From contig DASZPL010000065.1 of NCBI GenBank assembly GCA_035550315.1, positions 1-12,254 on the forward strand: a stretch of 12,254 nt of DNA, read 5' to 3'. A program made the translations under genes and the position numbers. The DNA comes from DASZPL01 sp035550315. GTDB lineage: Bacteria; Actinomycetota; Actinomycetes; JAFAQI01. Shown here one piece after another: positions 7,205 to 12,254 of this stretch. Each line of letters starts with the position of its first letter. Positions within the stretch are counted from its first letter, which is position 1. The notes beneath the pieces were generated by a model. It saw only the letters and a list, made by a program, of their open reading frames with translations. It made no database searches and was not told the DNA's origin.

Positions 7205-7224
7205 CGGTCGGCTACAGCCGGCGG
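7205..7224. terminator. Small hairpin between convergent genes, weak terminator candidate
   Basis: CGGC (7209-7212), loop TACA, GCCG (7217-7220), extended by a T-G and a G-C pair. It covers the 8-base gap between the stops of the Tat-protein gene (+) and the oxidoreductase gene (-). No T-tract. Weak by itself; placement between convergent stops is the main argument. Confidence 0.3.
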
Positions 7225-8096
7225 AGCAGGTCCTGCAGCGCAGCTAGCTGCTCGACGTAGTGCGTGCGGGAGTGGTGGCGGAACCGGAGGCTCAGCCCGG
7301 TCGCACCGAGCTCGGTCATCGTGGCGAGGGTGTCGGCCGTCGGGCCCGGCTCGCCAAGCGGGTCGAGCGGCGGCTCGGGAGCCAGGATGCGTTCGAGCGG
7401 CCGCTCCCGCGCCGCCAGCAAGTCCCGGATCTCGGGGTCGGCGAACAGCTCCTTGAAGTCGGCTTTGCGAAGCCGGAACGGGATCCACCCGTCGCCGAGG
7501 GCGATCGCTCGGCGCAGTGACAGCCGCGTGCGACCGCCAACCCAGATCTCGAGCGGGCGCGGCACGCCCGACGGCTCGACGATGAAGTCGCGGTAGCTGA
7601 AGTGAGTGCCGTCGTACTCCGGCTGGCGCTGGCCCCAGGAGGCGCGGATCGCGCGGATCGCGTCGTCGGCGCGCTGACCCCGGCCGTCGAACTCACGGCC
7701 GAGCAGCTCGAACTCAGGCTGCAGGGAGCCGACGCCGACGCCGAGGATGACGCGGCCGTGGCTGATCACGTCGAGCGTCCCCCAGCGCTTCACGACCTGC
7801 AACGGATGGTGGTAGCCGAGGACGACGACGTGGCTCAACAGCGAGATCCGGCTGGTGTTGGCGGCGACGTAGCTCAGCGTTGCGATCGGGTCCCAGTAGC
7901 GCGGGCCGCGGACGCCGGTGGCATCGGCGGGGATCGCGGTGTGCTCCGACGCGGCGACCCAGTCGTAGCCGAGCCGCTCGGCTTCCTGCGCGACGATGAC
8001 GATGTCGTCGATGGTCCCGGTGGTTTCCCAGGCGGGCGGGTCGAAGCGCGGGTTGATATGGACGACGGGCGTGACCAGGCCGACTCGCAGCTTCAC
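7212..8096 (-). CDS. LLM-class F420-dependent oxidoreductase (Rv2161c-like)
   Basis: Protein of 294 residues from GTG 8096, with GGGGG about 8 bases upstream on the minus strand; the frame stays open further upstream but without family-like sequence. TIM-barrel luciferase-like oxidoreductases of this subgroup use coenzyme F420 for hydride transfer in the cytoplasm. Seen: MKLRVGLVTPV at the start of strand one, LGYDWVAASEHTAIP (42-56) with the conserved E-H, YWDPIATLSYVAANTSRI (67-84), VLGYHHPLQVVKRWGTLDV (92-110), GRVILGVGVGSLQPEFELLG (114-133), and IWVGGRT (184-190). These fit the TIGR03619-type group typified by Rv2161c. The substrate is unknown. It is the only protein of the central block without an export signal. 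It is divergent from the esterase gene across 154 bases. Confidence 0.9.
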   Translation of the reverse strand: MKLRVGLVTPVVHINPRFDPPAWETTGTIDDIVIVAQEAERLGYDWVAASEHTAIPADATGVRGPRYWDPIATLSYVAANTSRISLLSHVVVLGYHHPLQVVKRWGTLDVISHGRVILGVGVGSLQPEFELLGREFDGRGQRADDAIRAIRASWGQRQPEYDGTHFSYRDFIVEPSGVPRPLEIWVGGRTRLSLRRAIALGDGWIPFRLRKADFKELFADPEIRDLLAARERPLERILAPEPPLDPLGEPGPTADTLATMTELGATGLSLRFRHHSRTHYVEQLAALQDLLRRL

Positions 8097-8250
8097 GTCC
8101 GGACCCCCTTCGCCGCTCGCGCAGTCTCGCGTCAGGTTACGAGCGGAGCTCGCGTCCGGTGTGACTCCGGACCACGCGCGGTGCTGGGTCAGGTCGGAGA
8201 TACTTCGCTCGGGCTTGAGCCCGGCGCGGCCGGGAGAGGAGGCCGACTCG
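8097..8250. promoter_or_regulatory. Divergent intergenic region with two inverted repeats
   Basis: Between the oxidoreductase (-) and esterase (+) starts. It holds GTCCGG (8154-8159) / CCGGAC (8167-8172) around 7 bases, and CGGGCT-TG-AGCCCG (8210-8223), a 14-base near-palindrome inside the probable 5' leader of the esterase gene. On the minus strand TAACCT (plus 8134-8139) fits a TANNNT -10 box for the oxidoreductase, without a clear -35. The esterase has a strong ribosome-binding site, GGAGAGGAGG at 8233-8242. Confidence 0.35.
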
Positions 8251-9489
8251 ATGGCCACGCGACCGCGGGTGAAGTGGGCGGTGGCGGTGGCGATCGTGGC
8301 GGCGACGACTCTCACGGTGACCCCAGCGACGGCCGCGCGGGCCCCTGCGGCGCGGCTCGTCACATTGACCGTCCCGGCACCTAACGGCGAGATCCCGTCG
8401 AAGTGGCTGAGCTATCCCGGCCCGCCGCGAGCCGATGTGCTGCTGCCGGCCGGCTACGACCCGCACCGGCGCTATCCCTTGCTGGTCCTGCTCAACGCCC
8501 TTGCCAACAACTACGAGAGCTACGCCGTCGACGGGATCGTCCCGATGATCGAGGCGGCGCACCTGAACGCAATCGTGGTCATGCCCGAAGGCGGCAGCGG
8601 CTGGTACGCCGACTGGCGCAACGACGGCAAGCCGGGCGCGCCCAAGTGGGAGACCTACGAGCTCGACACCGTGCTGCCCACCGTCCTCGCGCGCTACCCG
8701 ATCCGGCGGCAGCGCCGCTACCACGCGATCGCCGGCTTCTCGATGGGTGGGCTCGGCGCCGCCTACCTCGGTGGTCGGCTGCCCGGTTACTTCGGATCGG
8801 TGGCAAGCCTGTCAGGCTTCGTCGACACGCAGTACTTCGCGGCGATCAGCAACCCCGTCATGGGATTGCTCGGCGGCGCGACGCCGAAGCAGGACGGCCT
8901 GAACCCCGTCTACGGCCCGCCCTCCGGCTTCTACGCCGACGGCCACAACCCGACCCGGCTCGCCGCCAACCTGCGCCACACCCGGGTGTTCGAGAGCAGC
9001 GGCACCGGCGTACCGAGCAGCGCCGGCGTCGCCAACGCACTCGCCGGAGACCCGAATGCGACCGTCGCGGACCTTTACGGCTCGGCCCTGGAGTTGCTGA
9101 TCATCAACGAGATGAGCCAGGACTACCACCGGGCGCTTGTCAACGCCGGGGTGCACGTCACCTACCAACGCCACGCGGGCGGCCACGATCTGCCGGACTT
9201 CTACAACGAGTTCACCGCGTACCTCGATTGGGGTCCGTTCAAGCCGGCGGTCAACCATGCCCGCTCGTGGGTCAACAAGACGGTCGCCCGGCGGGGCCAG
9301 TTGTGGGACGTCAGATACCGGTTCGCGAGACCGCCGACCAGCGTCGTGCAGTTCCGGCGCTCCGGGTCGACGCTTTCGATCAGCGCCGCCGGATCCCGGG
9401 TGGCGCTAACCACCGCCGGAGGTTGCACGCTTCGCACCACGACCCCGGCAACCGTCCATCTCACGGCGCGAGGCTGCCGCGCGGCGTAG
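8251..9489 (+). CDS. Secreted alpha/beta-hydrolase esterase, antigen-85/FrmB-like
   Basis: Protein of 412 residues. ATG 8251 is chosen because GGAGAGGAGG ends 8 bases before it and it begins a signal peptide (RPRVKWAVAVAIVAATTL, then TPATAARA about 24-31). The esterase core runs from about 45 to 335: VLLPAGYDPHRRYPLLVLL (63-81), GGSGWYADWRN (114-124) and KWETYELDTVLP (132-143) as in antigen 85, nucleophile motif GFSMGGLGA with Ser164 (162-170), and GGHDLPDF with His312 as the likely catalytic His; the acidic residue is not certain. It would hydrolyse or transfer acyl esters outside the membrane. After about 350 there is a short extra tail rich in S, T and V, containing the only two cysteines (392 and 409), probably a disulfide-closed beta module. 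There is no evidence that it is a true mycolyltransferase. Confidence 0.88.
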   Translation: MATRPRVKWAVAVAIVAATTLTVTPATAARAPAARLVTLTVPAPNGEIPSKWLSYPGPPRADVLLPAGYDPHRRYPLLVLLNALANNYESYAVDGIVPMIEAAHLNAIVVMPEGGSGWYADWRNDGKPGAPKWETYELDTVLPTVLARYPIRRQRRYHAIAGFSMGGLGAAYLGGRLPGYFGSVASLSGFVDTQYFAAISNPVMGLLGGATPKQDGLNPVYGPPSGFYADGHNPTRLAANLRHTRVFESSGTGVPSSAGVANALAGDPNATVADLYGSALELLIINEMSQDYHRALVNAGVHVTYQRHAGGHDLPDFYNEFTAYLDWGPFKPAVNHARSWVNKTVARRGQLWDVRYRFARPPTSVVQFRRSGSTLSISAAGSRVALTTAGGCTLRTTTPATVHLTARGCRAA

Positions 9490-9508
9490 CGCCGGCCGGC
9501 TTCGGCGC
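9489..9508 (+). terminator. Hairpin after the esterase gene, possible terminator
   Basis: GCGCCG (9489-9494) pairs with CGGCGC (9503-9508) around an 8-base loop, starting at the last base of the esterase stop codon and ending just before the second tad leader. No T-run. Confidence 0.4.
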
Positions 9509-9509
9509 G

Positions 9510-9609
9510 TTGTCCACAGGTTGAGCGGCCGCGTGATTGCGGCCGGTTCGAGTCGGCGGTTAGCGTGCGCCGCGAACCGCCCAGATCGGTCGTGTGAGGG
9601 ACGAAGCAC
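9510..9609 (+). promoter_or_regulatory. Leader of the tadC unit, copy 2 of the duplicated leader
   Basis: Bases 9510-9542 match the tadA leader (1432-1464) at 31 of 33 positions, beginning with TTGTCCACA. GAGGGACGAAG (9596-9606) and ACGTGGACGC (9608-9617) are identical to the tadA copy; the spacing between these two is 6 bases shorter. Arms CGGCCGC (9526-9532) and GCGGCCG (9539-9545) make a perfect 7-bp hairpin with loop GTGATT. A second hairpin, GGCGGTT (9555-9561) with AACCGCC (9575-9581), has an inner 3-bp stem. It probably supplies promoter and 5' leader for tadC onward. GAGGG at 9596-9600 is 9 bases before the GTG at 9610. Confidence 0.55.
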
Positions 9610-9654
9610 GTGGACGCAGCCGGCCTCGCCGCAGGCGAACGGGTGGCGCGGTGA
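9610..9654 (+). pseudogene. 14-codon open frame resembling the TadA N-terminus, overlapping tadC
   Basis: GTG 9610 to TGA 9652-9654 reads VDAAGLAAGERVAR. The real TadA begins VDAAALVEGEVREL, so 7 of the first 10 residues agree, and five of the ten codons differ only at the silent third base. It has the same upstream ribosome-binding block as tadA. The TGA overlaps the GTG of tadC (GTGA), so its translation could couple to tadC. Either a relic of a duplicated tadA 5' end or a kept leader peptide; which of these cannot be decided from one sequence. Shared start context could also be conserved for initiation alone. Confidence 0.4.
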
Positions 9655-10580
9655 CGCCCGCCGTTGTGGGTGCCGGCCTCGGCGTGGTCGCCGCCGGCGG
9701 GGCGTGGCTGGCGGTCGCCGCCAGCCCGCCGGTGCGACGGATCCGGCTGGTCGATCGACTGGCGCCGTACGTGCGGGAGGCGCCGCGCGGCTCGACACTG
9801 TTGGCGCGCCGGCCGCCGGTCGCGGCGGCACCGAGTGTTGACCGGCTGCTGCGCGCCCTGGCTGGCCGGCTGGATCGGTTGGTGGGTGGCGCGGCGTCGG
9901 TGCAGCGCCGGTTGGAGCAGGCGGCCAGCCCGCTGAGCCTCGAGCAGTTCCGCGCGGAGCAGGTGATCTGGTCCGGCGTCGGGATGCTGGCCGGCGTCGC
10001 GCTGTGCGTGCTGCTGACCGCGCGCGGCAACCCGGTGACGCCGGTGGCCTGGCTGCTGCTGGCCGTCCTCGGGGTGGCGGTCGGCGGCGTGCTCCGTGAC
10101 CGGATGCTGACCCGCGACGTCCGCCGGCGGCAGGCCGTGATGCTCGCCGAGTTCCCGGCCGTCGCCGAGCTGCTGGCACTCGCGGTCGGTGCCGGCGAGA
10201 GCCCGCGCGGCGCGCTCGAACGGCTGACCCGGTGCTCGCACGGCCACCTCGCCGCTGAACTGTCGCGGACGCTCGCCGATGCTCGCGCCGGTGTCGGCCT
10301 AGTGGAGGCGCTGGAGCGGATGGCCGCGCGCACGTCGCTGCCCGCCCTGGAACGGTTCGTCGACGGCATGGCGGTCGCCATCGACCGTGGCACCCCGCTG
10401 GCCGACGTGCTGCGCGCGCAAGCCGCCGACGTCCGGGAGGAGGGCCGGCGGGCGCTACTCGAGGCCGGCGGCCGCAAAGAGATCGGGATGCTCGTCCCCG
10501 TCGTCTTCCTGATCCTCCCGGTGACGGTCGTGGTCGCGCTCTTTCCCGGGTTCGTCAGCTTGCACCTCGCGGTGCCGTAG
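9651..10580 (+). CDS. tadC: TadC-like inner-membrane platform protein (type II secretion F family)
   Basis: Protein of 309 residues from GTG 9651, which overlaps the stop of the preceding 14-codon frame (GTGA). An in-frame GTG at 9594 would add 19 Arg-rich residues with no ribosome-binding site, so it is less likely. Seen: N-terminal hydrophobic helix (about 4-24), linker, membrane pair (about 106-124 and 130-148), T2SSF domain with FPAVAELLALAVGAGESP (168-185), GVGLVEALERMA (214-225) and DRGTPLADVLRAQA (245-258), and the C-terminal GRKEIGMLVPVVFLILPV (274-291) typical of TadC, ending in a membrane helix. It partners TadB in the pilus platform. It is unusual in being separated from tadB by an unrelated block and in having its own copy of the tad leader. 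Confidence 0.93.
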   Translation: MTPAVVGAGLGVVAAGGAWLAVAASPPVRRIRLVDRLAPYVREAPRGSTLLARRPPVAAAPSVDRLLRALAGRLDRLVGGAASVQRRLEQAASPLSLEQFRAEQVIWSGVGMLAGVALCVLLTARGNPVTPVAWLLLAVLGVAVGGVLRDRMLTRDVRRRQAVMLAEFPAVAELLALAVGAGESPRGALERLTRCSHGHLAAELSRTLADARAGVGLVEALERMAARTSLPALERFVDGMAVAIDRGTPLADVLRAQAADVREEGRRALLEAGGRKEIGMLVPVVFLILPVTVVVALFPGFVSLHLAVP

Positions 10581-10588
10581 ATCGCCGC

Positions 10589-10606
10589 GCGCCGGCGGGC
10601 CGGCGC
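10589..10606 (+). promoter_or_regulatory. GC hairpin between tadC and the Flp-like gene
   Basis: GCGCCGG (10589-10595), loop CGGG, CCGGCGC (10600-10606): a perfect 7-bp stem of G-C pairs in the 48-base gap. It starts 9 bases after the tadC stop and ends 8 bases before the GAGGAGG ribosome-binding site of the next gene. It may attenuate read-through or protect the 5' end of a processed pilin mRNA. Role is inferred. Confidence 0.4.
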
Positions 10607-10628
10607 CGTGACACGAGGAGGATCGGAC

Positions 10629-10832
10629 ATGGTCGCTGTGGCAGTGGCGTTGTGGCAGCTGGTGGTCGCGCGACTCGTCCGGCCCGACCGCGAACGCGGC
10701 GACGTACCCGGCTGGGTGCTGATCACCTTGATGACCGCCGGCATCGTCACCGCGCTCTGGGTGGTCGCCGAGCCGACGCTGCGCAACCTGCTGACCAACG
10801 CGCTCAGCATCTCTGGTGACCCGAGCAACTAG
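10629..10832 (+). CDS. Small Flp-like pilin candidate, single membrane helix
   Basis: Protein of 67 residues from ATG 10629, with GAGGAGG at 10615-10621, 7 bases upstream, the best ribosome-binding site in the Tad part; an upstream in-frame GTG at 10608 lacks one. It sits where the major Flp pilin is usually encoded, between tadC and tadE. It has an Arg/Asp-rich segment (18-23), then GDVPGWVLITLMTAGIVTAL (24-43) as a membrane helix, then a short polar tail. After Gly24 the +5 residue is Trp29, not the Glu found in ordinary Flp prepilins, so processing as a class III prepilin is uncertain. It is inferred from position and shape to be the structural subunit or a small membrane partner. The stop overlaps the next gene by 17 bases. 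Confidence 0.78.
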   Translation: MVAVAVALWQLVVARLVRPDRERGDVPGWVLITLMTAGIVTALWVVAEPTLRNLLTNALSISGDPSN

Positions 10833-11211
10833 CGACGACCGCGGCGCCGCGCCGGTCGACTTCGTGCTGGTGGGCTCGCTGCTCACGCTGGTCTTCCTCG
10901 CGGTGATGCAGGTCGCAATCGACTACCACGTCCGCAACGTGCTGGCGGCGTGCGTCGCGGACGGCGCGAGGTACGCCGCGAACGCCGACGTCGCCGACCC
11001 GACGGCGGGGGCGGCGCAGGCCAACGAGGAGATCCGCCGGGCGCTCGGGTCGTCCTACGCGCATGCCTTTGCTCCTCGGCAGACCGATGTCGCCGGCGCT
11101 CCGGTGGTGACCATCGAGGCGCATGCACGGCTGCCACTGTTGGCGTGGTTCCTGCCCGCCGGGCCGTCGGTCACGGTCGAGGGCCACGCCCTCGTCGAGC
11201 CGCGACGGTGA
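10816..11211 (+). CDS. TadE-like pseudopilin 1
   Basis: Protein of 131 residues from GTG 10816, overlapping the end of the Flp-like gene by 17 bases and lacking a clear ribosome-binding site, so translation is probably coupled. The N-terminus DDRGAAPVDFVLVGSLLTL (7-25) is a TadE-type prepilin signal: Gly10 at the cleavage point, Asp15 at +5, Phe16, then a hydrophobic helix to about 36. The rest (LAACVADGARYAANAD onward) is the periplasmic/extracytoplasmic TadE-like domain. Such proteins are minor pilins needed for Flp pilus assembly. The stop overlaps the next gene by four bases (GTGA). Confidence 0.88.
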   Translation: MTRATSDDRGAAPVDFVLVGSLLTLVFLAVMQVAIDYHVRNVLAACVADGARYAANADVADPTAGAAQANEEIRRALGSSYAHAFAPRQTDVAGAPVVTIEAHARLPLLAWFLPAGPSVTVEGHALVEPRR

Positions 11212-11678
11212 GGCGCCGGCGTCGCGCCGGCGACGATCACGGCAGCGCGGTCGTCGAGTTCGTGTGGCTCGCGATCCTGCTGCTGATCCCGCTGATCTAC
11301 GTCGTGATGACCGCGGTTTCGGTCCAGCGGACCGCGTTCGGCCTGACCGAAGCCGCGCGGGAGGCGGGCCGGGCCTACGCGACCGCCGGGTCCGACGCGG
11401 CCGGGCGGGCTCGCGCCGCGGCCGCCGCCCAGCTCGCGATGCGCGACCAGGGGGTCTCGTGGCGGCCGACCGCTCCGGTCGTGTCCTGCGGCTCGTGTAG
11501 CTATGCGCCGGGGTCGACGTTCACGGTCGATCTGCACGCTCGGGTCCGGCTGCCGCTGATGCCGGGCTGGCTGTGCGGTGATCGGTGCGCCATCGCCATC
11601 CCGGTCAGCGCCCACCATCGCGAGCGGATCAGTTGTTTCGCCGGCAGCGGGCCGCCGCAGCCAGGTTCGCGATGTTGA
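11208..11678 (+). CDS. TadE-like pseudopilin 2, cysteine-rich
   Basis: Protein of 156 residues from GTG 11208 (GTGA overlap with the gene before). N-terminus RRRRRAGDDHG followed by SAVVEF: Gly12 at the cleavage point and Glu17 at +5, the canonical prepilin/TadE pattern, then a membrane helix (about 18-38) and QRTAFGLTEAAREAGRAYA (40-58), usual for TadE-family proteins. The exported half carries six cysteines (94, 97, 123, 127, 143 and 156) in CGSC, CGDRC and single positions, more than usual, suggesting disulfide bonds. Probably a minor pilin working with the TadE-like protein upstream. The stop overlaps the TadG-like start (ATGTTGA). Confidence 0.86.
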   Translation: MRRRRRAGDDHGSAVVEFVWLAILLLIPLIYVVMTAVSVQRTAFGLTEAAREAGRAYATAGSDAAGRARAAAAAQLAMRDQGVSWRPTAPVVSCGSCSYAPGSTFTVDLHARVRLPLMPGWLCGDRCAIAIPVSAHHRERISCFAGSGPPQPGSRC

Positions 11679-12163
11679 CCCGGCGCAACCGCCGGCGGGT
11701 CGATGACGCCGGCTCAATCACGCCGCTGGTGATTGGTTACACCGCGATCGCGGCGGTGCTGATCGTTGTCGGCATCGACGCGTCGAAGGTGTTCCTCGCG
11801 CGCCGCGCGCTGGCCGCGGCGGCGGACTCCGCCGCGCTGGCGGCGGCGCAGGGCGTGGACCGCGGCACGCTGTACGCCGGCGGCGTCCGCTGCGGCATGC
11901 GGCTCCCGCTCGACGGCCAGCGGGCCGGTCAGCTGGCCGACGGCAGCGTCGACGACGATCGCCACGACCTGCGCCAGACCTTCGCGTCCCTGGCCACGCC
12001 TCGCACCGAGGTGCGCGGCGGCACGGTGACTGTTCGGCTGGCGGGGAGTGTGGCGCTGCCGTTCGGCGGCGTACTCGGCCGGCTGGGCATCGGCGACCGC
12101 GACGGCAGCGTCGGCGTCACCGAGACAGCGCACGCCGACTCGCCCGTCGCCGGCGCCTGCTAA
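11672..12163 (+). CDS. TadG-like / Rv3654c-like Tad assembly protein
   Basis: Protein of 163 residues from ATG 11672, overlapping the previous stop by seven bases. The N-terminus DDAGSITPLVIGYTAIAA (11-28) is a TadE/G-like signal-anchor, followed by VVGIDASKVFLARRALAAAADSAALAAAQG (32-61), the typical Tad-domain start of TadG and Rv3654c-type short proteins. After Gly14 the +5 residue is Leu, so prepilin-peptidase cleavage is uncertain. It is much shorter than full TadG, which has a von Willebrand-type domain, and is nearer the short actinobacterial form. It has cysteines at 74 and at the last residue. It is the last recognisable gene of the Tad cluster. Confidence 0.85.
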   Translation: MLTRRNRRRVDDAGSITPLVIGYTAIAAVLIVVGIDASKVFLARRALAAAADSAALAAAQGVDRGTLYAGGVRCGMRLPLDGQRAGQLADGSVDDDRHDLRQTFASLATPRTEVRGGTVTVRLAGSVALPFGGVLGRLGIGDRDGSVGVTETAHADSPVAGAC

Positions 12164-12186
12164 CCGCTCGCGCTCCCGCGCGTCGC

Positions 12187-12220
12187 CGCGCCCGCCGCGC
12201 CGCCCGCGCCCGCCGCGCCG
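12187..12220. repeat. Two tandem copies of a 16-base CG-only unit
   Basis: CGCGCCCGCCGCGCCG occurs at 12187-12202 and again at 12205-12220, an 18-base period. It lies just after the TadG-like stop. No clear hairpin with a T-tract and no coding role are visible. The remaining bases to 12254 hold nothing that can be assigned. Confidence 0.5.
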
Positions 12221-12254
12221 CGCTGCCCCACGACCACAGTGATCATGGCGTTAG

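Noticed and set aside
7996..8250. Upstream extension of the esterase frame
   Set aside because: It overlaps the start of the oxidoreductase on the other strand, and ATG 8251 has a strong ribosome-binding site and begins the signal peptide.
8097..8363. Upstream extension of the oxidoreductase frame on the minus strand
   Set aside because: The family N-terminus MKLRVGLVTP begins at 8096 with a G-rich ribosome-binding site; the extension is low-complexity and overlaps the esterase gene.
3646..9509. The central block as a transposon or integrative element
   Set aside because: No transposase, integrase, terminal inverted repeats or target-site duplication seen; only the duplicated tad leader lies at the right edge.
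12187..12220. The CG-rich tandem units as a CRISPR or iteron array
   Set aside because: Only two copies, no spacers, composed of C and G only; more likely simple-sequence drift.
12244..12254. ATG at 12245 as the start of the next gene
   Set aside because: Only three codons visible, with no ribosome-binding site; cannot be judged.

Overview
The window comes from a high-GC actinobacterium. Evidence: very GC-rich coding sequence, frequent GTG starts, an actinobacterial-type Tad pilus cluster, an F420-type luciferase-like oxidoreductase and an antigen-85-like esterase. Genus cannot be fixed. No tRNA, rRNA, CRISPR array or transposase was seen.

Layout: (1) 1-1309, the 3' part of a secreted phosphoesterase (phospholipase C/acid phosphatase family). 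(2) 1310-1528, an intergenic stretch with inverted repeats and a leader. (3) 1529-3645, tadA (secretion ATPase) and tadB (inner-membrane platform), overlapping by one base and closed by a hairpin. (4) 3672-9489, a block of five genes unrelated to pili: a secreted parallel beta-helix protein (-), a secreted Lipoprotein_15-repeat protein (-), a Tat-exported protein resembling DyP-type peroxidases (+), an LLM-class F420-dependent oxidoreductase (-) and a secreted esterase (+). Four of the five carry export signals. (5) 9510-12163, the rest of the Tad locus: tadC, a small Flp-like membrane protein, two TadE-like pseudopilins and a TadG-like protein, mostly overlapping by a few bases. (6) 12164-12254, a CG-rich tail with a short tandem repeat and no recognisable gene.

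The most striking feature is that the Tad locus is split. tadA-tadB and tadC-flp-tadE-tadE-tadG lie about 6 kb apart, and each half is preceded by a copy of the same leader. The copies share 31 of 33 bases at 1432-1464 and 9510-9542, then an identical 11-base ribosome-binding block, then the same start-codon context. The second copy runs into a 14-codon open frame that resembles the TadA N-terminus and ends in a GTGA overlap with tadC. This suggests that a piece of the tadA 5' region was duplicated when the operon was divided, or that a tandem operon duplication was followed by reciprocal loss.

Working together, TadA would power and TadB/TadC would anchor assembly of a pilus or secretion fibre made of the small Flp-like and TadE/G-like subunits. 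The prepilin peptidase and a TadZ/Ssd-like protein normally needed are not in this window. The inserted block looks like an independent cell-surface or exoprotein island.
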